From Micromussa lordhowensis (Eukaryota; Cnidaria; Anthozoa; Scleractinia; Lobophylliidae), in the NCBI GenBank assembly GCA_964020085.1, contig OZ026600.1:4075661-4139660 (forward strand): 64,000 bases of DNA. Reading direction: 5' to 3'. The notes under the pieces are model-generated. The model searched no databases. It had not been told where the DNA came from and saw only the letters and a list, made by a program, of their open reading frames with translations. The translations under genes and the position numbers were made by a program. Below, piece after piece: positions 36,980 through 64,000 of this stretch (the first letter of the stretch is position 1; each line of letters begins with the position of its first letter).

Positions 36980-39079
36980 TTAGTGTGTTGATTGAGAACT
37001 TTGGGCCGTTTTTGTCGTAAAAAATGTTCTTCTAAATTTTAAAATGTCTCAAATGTATGTAAGTCATTCACGTCTTGCGGTGGACCTAGGAAAAATTCTA
37101 CAATGTGGTAGCCCGAGAACAAAACAGCTAAACTAGTTGAAGACATCACCAGTGAATATACATGTAGTATTGAACTCTAAGCGTTAAAGAACCTTGAGTA
37201 TTTCGAATTAAAAAATTTATCCTACAACCTTCATTCTGTATTCATTCATTCTGCTAGTGAAAATTTTTTTTCGGGCTAGTAGATGTTGGTTACAGCTTGC
37301 CCGAAGGGCAAGCTGTAAAATTAATTTTCTTTGCATGCTGTCACATACTGTACATGTTTGATGACAAAGACTTTGCTTTGCTTAATTATTATAAATTACT
37401 GGTAAAGCTTTTCCCTTCAAATTTGATTTGCTTCATATGACCCAGGTTCAATGCAGCTTGAAATAATGGTGTTAAAATACACCAATTGATGCTAAGAAAA
37501 AAATGTACCTTCATATGTCATGTGAATGCTTCGTCCAGTAGCCTGAAACAGATCACTTTTGGCTTTATCGCACTGACAGCTATAAATCCACTGAGGCACT
37601 TCTTCGAATACTCAGCTTTTGCGTGTCAATGACACATAATGTTTATCCTGAAGAATATTATTGAATCATTGTATTATTTTTATTATTATTATGATAATTG
37701 TTATTTTTTATTATCATTATTATATGCAGGAAAAAAGAAATGTGCAGGAGGTGCAGCAGTGAGTAAACGGTTTGTGCCCTGATTGAGTGCTATAAGTAAA
37801 AGCCTTGGCAAGGGCGACATACTGTGATACATTATTAAGAAACCCTTATAAATATATGTTGGCATCTATCTACAAAAAAGTGTAAATGGCTACTAATAAA
37901 TATAATATAGGGGCAACTTAACAATATAATATTACTAGAAATTATCATAGAAAATGAGTGCATTCATGTAAAGGTGTCTACTTAAAAGTGTGACAGAAAA
38001 TTGGTGTTACATCCGGCCTGTCCCCCACTCGAGATTATGTCAGCCACTGAAGTGGCTGTCACCATCGGCGAAATGTATATTTGCTCAAAAAATGGGACCA
38101 AATCTTTCAAAGATGTCAGGAGATTTGTAAGGATATCGAGAGTAATTTGCGACCAGTTACTGGCTTCTAAAGCTAAAATTATCAAGAGGTCAGTTTTCTT
38201 AACCTGTATGTGACAAGCACTTGAGCAAGGTATCAGTTACAAATTCTAAATAATTAAAACTTGTTTTGTTTGATTTTGCTGAAATTTCTGCATGATGAAG
38301 GTGGATTGTTAGAATTTAAAAATATACTATTGAGCCCTTCTCTATTAAAATATACTAAAGAACCACTCAAAGCAAGTTACCACCTATTGCCTTGTTTCTT
38401 ATATGAGACAAAAATCTCCTCTCAATATGAGAATCTTGTCTGGAGATAGCAGAGTCCTTTCTTGGTGGAATCAATAAGAAATTTTGAAATATATTACGGG
38501 CATTAGACTACGAGAAGTCGGTTTTTGTTCCTGAAATCCATGAGATGTACATAAGTATTATCTCCAGACAAAAACCAAAATGAGAGGTTACAGTGCTCAC
38601 CAACTAAAATTCAAAAATTTGGAATGAATAAAAAAAATTGCTAATTCCTTAACAGTGATTTGTTATCTCTTCACGAGGAAGGAGATTGTAGTTCGGCAAG
38701 AGAGTGGTAAATTAATTTGAGATGCACTTCAAAGGGTGCGCTACCCATGACTACAAATGTACTGTCAATGCACACACGTATAACAACTGTTTAGAACTTC
38801 TTAGACATAGTCTTGGTCAAAGCGACAATGAACATTCAACAAAAGCTTAAGAAAAAACTTACCCAGAGTTTATTTGATTTCACATTGAAATCCTGTAAAA
38901 AAAGTTTGTGGCAGCCTTATCGAGGACTATAATTGAATGGTGAGAAACTTTCAATTGTAAATAATACGAAGACACAGTGCCTTTATCAATGACACCTGAT
39001 ACCTGGAAGAAAAACATAAAAATAATAGATGGGATGAATAGTACAAATAAATAGTGACTTGCATGAAATACAATCATTA
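36980..39079. other. No gene supported
   Basis: A small hairpin ('cagcttgcccgaagggcaagctg') is centred near 37306. A short TTATTATT-type microsatellite is at 37670-37725. Opposite-strand open frames of about 67-70 codons overlap at 37982-38213; neither has a recognisable domain or convincing splice partners. Confidence 0.4.
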
Positions 39080-39459
39080 GAAACACAGTTACTTTACTCT
39101 CAGAAACACAGAAAAAGATCATACACACATTTCACTTCATCTCACCCTCCAGGAGTGAAAAAAGGTTTCATCAAAGGAGAGGCTCTAAGGCTTCTCAGAA
39201 CAAACTCTTCTAAGAAAATATTTGAAGAGAAAATCAAAGCCTTTAAATCAAATCTTCTCGAGAGAGGTTACCCGGAGAAGTTAATTGAGACGACTATCTT
39301 AGAGGTGAAATTTCAAGGGAGGAAATTAGCCCTCCGACCAAAACAAAAAGAAAGCAAACGAATCTTGCCTTTTGTCACTACATATCAACCATCGGTGCCA
39401 AATCTAAAACAAATTCTCAAGATCACTTTGATCTTGAAACATATACTTCAAAATAAGTA
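39080..39459 (+). mobile_element. Penelope-like retroelement (PLE) fragment
   Basis: An open stretch on + contains YTHFTSSHPPGVKKGFIKGE, then ALRLLRTNSS and ILPFVTTYQPSVPNLKQIL. This pattern is characteristic of the region between the reverse-transcriptase core and the C-terminal GIY-YIG endonuclease in Penelope-like elements (family knowledge). The RT catalytic motifs and the endonuclease are absent, and the frame ends at TAG 39458-39460 in degenerate sequence. It is therefore a dead, truncated insertion. The ATG at 39059 is not a meaningful start. Confidence 0.75.
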
Positions 39460-40144
39460 GCTTTGTGCTTATTGACCATTCCATCTAGGAGGTGAATATT
39501 TCTCTTCGTAGTGGTACCTTAGAGGGCTAAAAGTAAAAGACACTTGTTTGATTACCCGCAAATTTAGAGAGTTGTTGGTGAAAACGACAAAGCCAAGTGC
39601 AGTAAAGTGTGGAAAACTGTTGGAAACAAACCATAAATACAGTGCCATTAAATAATATAAAATACGTACCAGATCCTCTTCAACTGAGCTTGTTGGTAAG
39701 TTATTGTCGATTTGCTGTTCTACTATCGCCTTTCTTCTTTTGGATTCCGTTCTTTCCATACGCTTCTCTCCTCCAAGTTGACGCCGAAGGACGCTACCAA
39801 ACCGACGCTACGTCCGCTACGTCGTATAAGTTTACGCGAATTGACCAATAAGTGCGCGGGCTCGTGGTCAAAACAAGGCCCTTTTAGGCCCTCTTTATTC
39901 TTTTAACCATGGTTACCCACCCCATTTTTTACCCATTTTATACCTCAAATCTCTACAAAATATATATCTCGGTACAATATATGTCCCCATACATGACGTA
40001 TCTACCGTTTTCGTGTCGTTTACGGATGACCGAAGAGCCTGAAGGTCGTGAAGGCTCACTACAACTTAGCGTCATCTCGTCATCCAAAAAAAACCAGGAA
40101 TAGAGCTCAAAGAAGTATTAAACTAAGCTCAATGTAAACTGAGC
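39460..40144. other. Upstream region of the complete TSR gene
   Basis: No coding region seen. AT-rich tracts such as 'aaaatatatatctcgg' (about 39957) lie roughly 180 bases upstream of the TSR start codon; no clear TATA/Inr combination could be assigned. Position 40145 is the start of the TSR open frame. Confidence 0.4.
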
Positions 40145-40948
40145 ATGGCTTTAGGTCGGTCAAAGTTACCAGTAATTGTAGCTGTAGTGTGCACTTTAGC
40201 TATTCCGTTGTTCTTCATCGCAAAGAGGGCTTCATTAAATGGAGGATACACTGTGTGGAACGGTTGGGGGGCTTGTTCGATTGACTGCGGTGAAGGAATT
40301 CGTATCAGGACCAGAACTTGCACAAATCCCGTACACGGACGGTTCGGTAAAACGTGCCTTCAACTAGGCCTTGGAGAACCACAGGAAGAGGAAAAGTGTA
40401 AAATCAAAGAGTGTCCCATAGATGGAGGATTTACAGACTGGGGTGAATTCGGCGAGTGCAGCAAACCTTGTGGAAACGACGGCGCCAAAAAACGAACGAG
40501 AACTTGCACGAATCCCCCGCCGCAATTCGAAGGTAAACCCTGCGAAGGTATGAACGAAGAAACTCAGTCTTGCAACATAAAGCCGTGTCCTATAGACGGG
40601 GGCTTCTCCGAGTGGGGGAGTTTTGGAGATTGTGACAAAACCTGCGGATCAGGTGTAAAGAGAAGAACTAGAACATGTACGAATCCACCTCCATCTCACG
40701 GAGGTAATAACTGCGTGGGGAGTGTAGATCAAGTTGAAGAGTGCAACACACAACCTTGCCCGGTTAATGGAGGGTTTACGGCATGGTCTGAGTTTGGAAG
40801 TTGTAGTGTCTCTTGTGGTTCCGGGGTACAGGCGAGGAATCGTACTTGCTCGCAGCCAGCCCCGTCCCTTGGAGGTCAAGACTGTGAAGGACCTACAGAG
40901 GAGACGAAGGAGTGCAACACAGACCCTTGCCCTGCAGTTGCAACATGA
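40145..40948 (+). CDS. Four-TSR (thrombospondin type 1) protein, complete copy
   Basis: A single-exon gene of 267 codons. Residues 8-26 form a hydrophobic segment after basic residues (R5, K7) and before K27-R28, so it is a signal peptide or a type II membrane anchor. Four TSRs follow at roughly 33-91, 93-150, 152-207 and 209-263, each with six cysteines. TSR1 keeps a full W-x-x-W (WNGW, the C-mannosylation motif); in TSRs 2-4 the second Trp is Phe (WGEF, WGSF, WSEF). TSRs 3 and 4 have the C-x2-(S/T)-C-G O-fucosylation motif (CDKTCG, CSVSCG). The product is secreted or cell-surface. TSR proteins usually mediate adhesion or matrix binding, and in cnidarians also lectin-like or biomineral-associated roles (inference). 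There is no catalytic domain, so it is not an ADAMTS enzyme. An almost identical second copy starts left of this window. Confidence 0.92.
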   Translation: MALGRSKLPVIVAVVCTLAIPLFFIAKRASLNGGYTVWNGWGACSIDCGEGIRIRTRTCTNPVHGRFGKTCLQLGLGEPQEEEKCKIKECPIDGGFTDWGEFGECSKPCGNDGAKKRTRTCTNPPPQFEGKPCEGMNEETQSCNIKPCPIDGGFSEWGSFGDCDKTCGSGVKRRTRTCTNPPPSHGGNNCVGSVDQVEECNTQPCPVNGGFTAWSEFGSCSVSCGSGVQARNRTCSQPAPSLGGQDCEGPTEETKECNTDPCPAVAT

Positions 40949-41800
40949 AAGGGTTTGATCTCGATAAGTAGTGTTTGTAATAGGGGTTTGACATTTCTAA
41001 TACTTATCTAGATGTGTGAATGACGGCACAGGACAGCAGACTTGGTAGATGGACCCATAACAACCTCACTAGAAGCAAAAACCCCGGCCGCAACAAACAA
41101 ACAAACGTGGAGATTTTGAAGAAATTGTCTTACTCCATTTGATATGGTGCCTATAAATTCTGCAACTTTCAATTGGAAGTTAAATGGAATGGTCCATTAT
41201 GGTTCGGTTTGACCAGAATATTTGGGACCAGCTCTGGAGGTGGTCCCATTTGATTCATCCAGCTGGTCGAACAAAATATTTGGCATTCCATTTTGACAGA
41301 CCAGTTCTTTGCCCTACTTCTCTTCAGTAGATTTCACTCATCTGGGGGAAATGGGAAAATAAATTAAAAATGGTAAGAGCCATTCTTCCCAGTTATCCTG
41401 GTTTGTTTGGAAAATGTAGTTCCTTTTTTCCTTGGTTAATCCTGACTCTCTCTGGCCAGTTGGACTGGCATAATGCAAAGCATCCTTAGTTACACCTTCT
41501 TTTTTGATTCAGTGCACTTAACCATATCTCAACACTAGCACACTGGGGTATTACATGTACAATCTTTTGACTGCACTTGCAATCTAACTTCAGTCAAATC
41601 TTGGTGCAATCGGTTATTTTAAAATAGCTGGTTTATATGGGAAGACAAAATAATGCTACAATTTATTATCCAACTCCGCTTCCTAGAGTACAAATATCGC
41701 GCGAAACGAGTACAAATAACAGATATTTGTACTCGCCTCATTCCTCCGGGCCGCGTGAAGTTCAAAACCTTGGCACGTCAGAATTTTGGGAAAAGAAATC

Positions 41801-41832
<32 letters not shown>

Positions 41833-43561
41833 GTGTGTAGCATCGTTGTATATTTTTACTCGTTGTTTGTATTTTGACTCGCCCTACGGGCTCGTCAAAA
41901 TACTGCACAACTCGTAAAAATATACAGCGATACTACACACCAAAACGTCTAATAAGATATATTTATTTGTTTTATCTGAGATGTATTGCACGTCAGGATA
42001 ATTGAGTGTCGAAAAACAATAATGTGAAAACATGATGGTTTGTCGCAGTTATACACACAACTTCAAATATGTGATCTTTCCTATTCATTTGTAATAACTA
42101 ACACATTATTGTGTTAGTATATTGTCTCGGACAAGATATTAAATGCGGGATGGACACGGAAGACAAAATGATATTATCCTTGATGGTCAGTTAAGTCAAA
42201 ATGGCAACTAACTTGTTAAATATTGCATCATGAATTAAAAATTGATTCACCTGCATGTCATTTAGATCAAGATGTACTGTATGATATGTTAAAATATGGC
42301 CATTATGGGTCACCTAAATTTGGTCACATTTAAAGGGGCATGTGTGTTAAGGGGTTCTCAAAAAAACGTAGTTGAATTAGTGTTAAACTTTGAAAATGAT
42401 TATTTCTCTAATTAACCCAGAGTGGTTTTGATTCCTTGATTCAAATTTTGATTTTTAAAAAGTGTGATCTAGTTATAAGTTATTCAACTGGAACATTTGT
42501 GTCCGATATTGGTCTTGTTAAGAATTCTCAACAGATTTCAGTACATGTTAAAAATGTTTTTCTGGCAAACATTGGCATGCATTTAATGTGTCAAGAGGCT
42601 TCTATTGTTACACGACCTTGATTTTAACGAAACCATTCTGTCTAGTTGAGCTAAAGGTTTTTAGAATTTTGCATTATTTAGTGGAACATTTCAGATTTGA
42701 TATTTGGGCAAAAGAGTTATTTTTTCAGCAGAATGCTTCAGCTCCTTGTATTTTGTCTGTAAATAAGAAATTGAATGTCTGAGCTTTGCTCTGGCCAAGG
42801 CAAAGGAGCTGTATATATACCGTAAACACCAGCTTATAAGCCGCACCTTTTTGCTCAAAATTTTTGTATCAAATTGGGGATGCGGCTTATCTGCGAGAAC
42901 ATGTAGACACCATGCTGTAAATTTGCATCAATTAACAAGTTTTAGTATTCTCTTTTAAATGTTAGTGAGTTAATATGCAGGTTGACACGTGCAAGAAACT
43001 TTAAGAAACAATGCATTTACATGTAAGGCATATATCGTCTGATTTTAGCCGACTTGGCCTACAGCCTTGTCGGCTAAGTATCACCTGATATTCCGCGTGA
43101 TTTTGCAGGATGATTGTTAAATATTTGTCATATTTATTTAATGACTGCTAGCCTAGTTGCTGATGATTCAGGGCTGTTTTATTTAAGTGTAGCCTAAGTT
43201 AGTTAGATCTGGTTTATGGCAATGTTGAAGTTTGGCCATGAGGTTTTGCTTGTGCTGTTGCAACCCTGGGTTACAAGATCTATAGATCTCGTTTAATTAG
43301 AATAGAGAGGTTTTCAATTGAACATCATAAAACTAACACCAAATTAATCACTTGAGCCAATCACAAAGGATATAGACAATACAATACTGTTTGTAAAAAG
43401 CTATTTATTAAAGGCTTTGTTTTGTAATATACTTTTGTAAAATGCCTCTTGTGTCAACATATTGTGTAGTTACCCCGCAGGTAAAAATTGTGCCCTGAAT
43501 GTCATTGTTAGAAGTTAGAAGTGACTGAATGTTGATAGGTTCAATTCCTATGTACTGAACT
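40309..43561. repeat. Segmental duplication, right copy (partner 1-3245)
   Basis: Direct repeat of the block at the window's left edge. Here the 5' part of the gene (40145-40308) is also present, so the true duplication may begin further left than can be seen. Homology ends after 'tgtactgaact'. The coding part appears identical, and differences accumulate toward the 3' flank. Confidence 0.95.
41817..41956. repeat. Nested hairpin, copy in right duplication
   Basis: Equivalent of 1509-1648, with 43-nt arms and an inner 'gactcgccc'/'gggctcgtc' stem. Confidence 0.8.
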
Positions 43562-43756
43562 CAAAAGTATGTTTCTTATTGTGCATTTCTTAGTGTCTGT
43601 TTTTCATTATGCACAGAATAGTGATAACCATATTATACATGTATAAGTAGTAATTGGTGAATTGATACTGGGAATAAACTACATGAAACACATTTAGTTT
43701 AATGGGACAAGTAAAATATTGTGAGGGTTTTACTCTTTGACAAGTAATCATAGTAA

Positions 43757-43906
43757 TAGACAGTTTTTGATATATGAAAATTCAACTGGATAGTGAGGCT
43801 TAGAGGACACAAACAAAAGAAATGAATAAACATGGTCATTCAATTTCCTTTGTGTCCTCTAAGCCTCACTGCCGAGCTGAATTTTAATATATCGAAAATG
43901 GTCTAT
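43757..43906. mobile_element. MITE with ~60-nt imperfect inverted ends
   Basis: The ends are 'agacagtttttgatatatg' and 'atatatcgaaaatggtct'. Inner arms 'gtgaggcttagaggacaca' and 'tgtgtcctctaagcctcac' are near-perfect reverse complements. The outer ends match the element at 57917-58078, so they belong to one family. Confidence 0.75.
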
Positions 43907-44630
43907 TGGACCAAGTGGAGTACAATTCAGGGAGTAATTGGGTGATTAGTAATGGTAATAGCACTGAGTGGAGTACAATTCAGGGAGTAATCGGGTGAGT
44001 AATTTCAACGAGCGCGATTACCCCTGAATTGTACGACATGAAGTCCTATTACCAATTAATTGTGCCAATAACAAAATGCATGAAACTCTTTGTTGTTTCC
44101 ATCAAGGCAGGTCGCTCGCTCGCTGTGCTTGTCGTGTTACTCGTATTGTTACTCTCAAAGCTTTCGAAATCAATAGTGCTGAACAGGTTGTTAAATTCTA
44201 AAGAAAACATATCTGAATAATGTTATTGAAACAGCTAATTAATTTTGTCCATCTTTGTTCTCTAGCTGCAGCTGGGAAACCTGCTCAAATTTTTTCCTTG
44301 GTTTTGATTGGCTAGCATTAGCTAGGTAGTAAAATTTCATTGGTTACTTAGATTTGGTGCTTAACATTTATTGGCTGTTGGACTGTCCGATTTGACCTGT
44401 CCGATTACAGACTGTTAGTAATCGGACAGGTCAAATCGAACAGTTTTGATGTTGCAACAGCCAAATTAAGCCATAAATGAGGGCTTTAAAGAACCAATGA
44501 GATTTAAGCATTTTGTTATTGACACAATTAATTAAAAAATTGGACTACTGCATAGCGCAAGGCTGAGTTGAAATTAAGATCAGGATTACTTCTGAATTGT
44601 ATGACACAAGGTCCAAATACTAATTAATCG
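43907..44630. mobile_element. Composite foldback element
   Basis: 'ttggaccaagtggagtacaa' on the left faces 'ttgtatgacacaaggtccaa' on the right. 'gagtacaattcagggagtaa' is repeated in tandem at about 43918 and 43973, with the opposing 'attacccctgaattgtac' near 44017. A strong internal hairpin lies at 44382-44444 (27-nt arms, one mismatch). Confidence 0.55.
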
Positions 44631-46467
44631 CCCATTCGATTTCCTCCTGACCTGACCATCCCGCTCCTGGGTTTCCAACGATGCAGCAGACTTTCTCCCC
44701 TGTAGGGGAGTGATGCAAGCGTGGCTCTATGTAAGGTTCCCAAGAACCTTCTTTCCCCTTTCCCCAGCCTCAGAGCTGCTAGCTTTCATGGTCAAAATGC
44801 ACAAATGAGGCCTCTCGGGGAAAGAGATTTCAGATGTGACCTTTTAATAACAATGATAATGATAATGATAATAATAACAATATTAAAACCGCTGTCCTTG
44901 TAAGAGAAACCAGCAGGTTGCAGGGTATGCACAGTATCACATTTGTCAAATTGCCTCTCTTTTTCCTCTCTTTGGTGAACATCGCTCTCTTCTAATTAAT
45001 AAATTGGTTGTTTCGCACACAGCACAAGGGAAAATGCACATATGATGTGTCATTGCAGTTTATTAGGTTTATATTGTAATATATACAAGATAATATTGTA
45101 GAAGATGGCTGTTTCTTGTCAGTCACATATCCTAGTACAAACTGAAACAATTGTACTTGAGAAAGTTTGAGAACATTTGAAAAACTTGTTTTGTGTAACA
45201 AGTAAGCTTATAGTTGAACATCTCCAAGCAAGGCACATTATTAGTATCAAATTGCATCTTGCTTTCTTGGTTAAGTTTCTTGAACTTCTTTGGAAAGAAC
45301 TGCAAATTATACGACTTTTAGTTATTTTTAAAGTTGTAGAAAAGTTTAAAAACGTTATGCAGGGGTTTTAATTCGTGGTAATATATATGGGGTTCAAAAA
45401 TTTATCAAACAACATCTGGGTGTGTGATGTCAGTTTTGGAGATAATTTATTAAATAGATATCAAGTTATCATTTATCTAAAGCATAAATTTTGACCTTTT
45501 CAGTGTGGTTTAAATCTATCTTATATTATCATATAAAAAGGACAGGGGTGCTCCTCCTACCTTTTAGGAGTTTAAAAAGTTGTTTTGGTACCTCTTGGGA
45601 TGTTCAGCCTCAAGAGCTCCGCAGCAGGGACGTTTGTGCATGGTACCTGATTTAGAGAATTGAACACCAAAATGTTTATAGGTATTAGTTGTCAGCTGGT
45701 CTTATAAATCGTGAAAGTAAAATATCAGGAGGATCAATAGTTTTGTAGTTTGAATTTTAGTGACGTCACAACAAAATTTCAAGCCACTCCCACAAAACAG
45801 GATTCTATTCAAAATTTCAGATGAGCACCCCCGTCCCTCCCGGGCTTGGGAGACCTTTCCTATGTTGCCTGAACAGACGTATACGTATGAGCAATACAAA
45901 TATGAAGGTCTATTTAATGTCCCGCTCTCCCTTGTTTATCCCATTTCTATTATATTAATATGCGGCATCTTGTGCGGTATCTAATATTAATTTTCTCACT
46001 CGCAGTAAGGTCAGAAAGGTAAATTTTTGAGACAACTCGTTCCCCACCCCCAGGAGATTCGTCATAGACTTGGTTCTGAAGAATAAAGCTAAAAGAACAT
46101 ATTTAAAATATATGTAGGGATATTGCAATTTTTCGCTCATGGTTTAAGCTGGTTTCTGCAGGAAAAAGCACTTTTTGTTTAGATTATTGTGTATCACAGG
46201 AAATGTTCGATAGCTTTCTGTTACAGAGCAGGCTTTTTTCCAAGGATAATTTCTTTCTTCGCGCGGAAACACCACTGGCATTGCCAGAACCCTCCAAATA
46301 AAAACTGAAATTTGTGCTAGAGGATTTATTTCAACGTTTTGAGATACGTGTAAGTCTTTTGTTTAAGGAAAAGCTCGGATCGAAAGCGTCAAATTTTTGT
46401 TTCATTACTCGGAAATATATCAAGTGACTTCTCAATTGTGACTGGAGTTGACTGAGAGTCACGTTAG

Positions 46468-63928
<17,461 letters not shown>

Positions 63929-64000
63929 GTGAAGTAGCATAGCAGGACATTTCCCGTGCGACTACTTGAACCGGGCCACCTGGAAAAAAAGCTAATCAAT

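Noticed and set aside
37982..38213. Overlapping ~70-codon frames on both strands
   Set aside because: No motif, no splice-consistent neighbours; could not decide on either strand.
40145..40948. ADAMTS or hemicentin assignment for the TSR gene
   Set aside because: Only TSRs and an N-terminal hydrophobic segment are present; there is no metalloprotease, Ig or EGF domain.

Overview
This window is animal nuclear DNA, almost certainly from an anthozoan cnidarian and most likely a stony coral. The evidence is a spliced EML5/EML6-type gene with GT-AG introns, a compact intronless thrombospondin-repeat gene, and several SINE and MITE families that I recognise from coral genomes. There are no bacterial-style operons, CRISPR arrays or convincing tRNA/rRNA genes.

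Layout: (1) 1-3245 holds the 3' end of a four-TSR protein gene plus its downstream flank. The same block recurs almost unchanged at 40309-43561, where the gene is complete (40145-40948, + strand). (2) 4098-6241 (- strand) is a decayed OTU-protease/CXC gene with three in-frame stop codons. (3) 7611-10367 is an 18-bp minisatellite of about 150 units. (4) 10743-29428 is the most striking part: a TTAA-flanked element with long (~680 bp) inverted arms, whose right half (about 1.35 kb) has become a 13-copy tandem satellite. The copies form a higher-order pattern of 1356/1356/1345 bp (4057-bp trimer), and every copy junction lies on TTAA. (5) 29.7-36.1 kb is a repeat-rich stretch with palindromes, a MITE pair and a duplicated ~0.6-0.75 kb block. 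(6) 34042-36979 (- strand) is a four-exon gene with a SWIM-like Cys/His cluster and one apparent frameshift; it resembles a multicopy cnidarian family. (7) 39080-39459 is a fragment of a Penelope-like retroelement. (8) 46651-63928 (+ strand) holds the first 23 coding exons (1227 codons) of an EML5/6-like microtubule-associated protein; the gene runs off the right edge.

The intact, probably expressed genes are the TSR gene(s) and the EML gene. They do not form a pathway: one product is an extracellular or membrane-anchored adhesion-type protein, the other a cytoskeletal WD40 protein. Most remaining sequence is mobile-element debris and tandem repeat. All exon boundaries were placed by eye from splice consensus, reading-frame phase and family resemblance. 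No alignment or database search was run.
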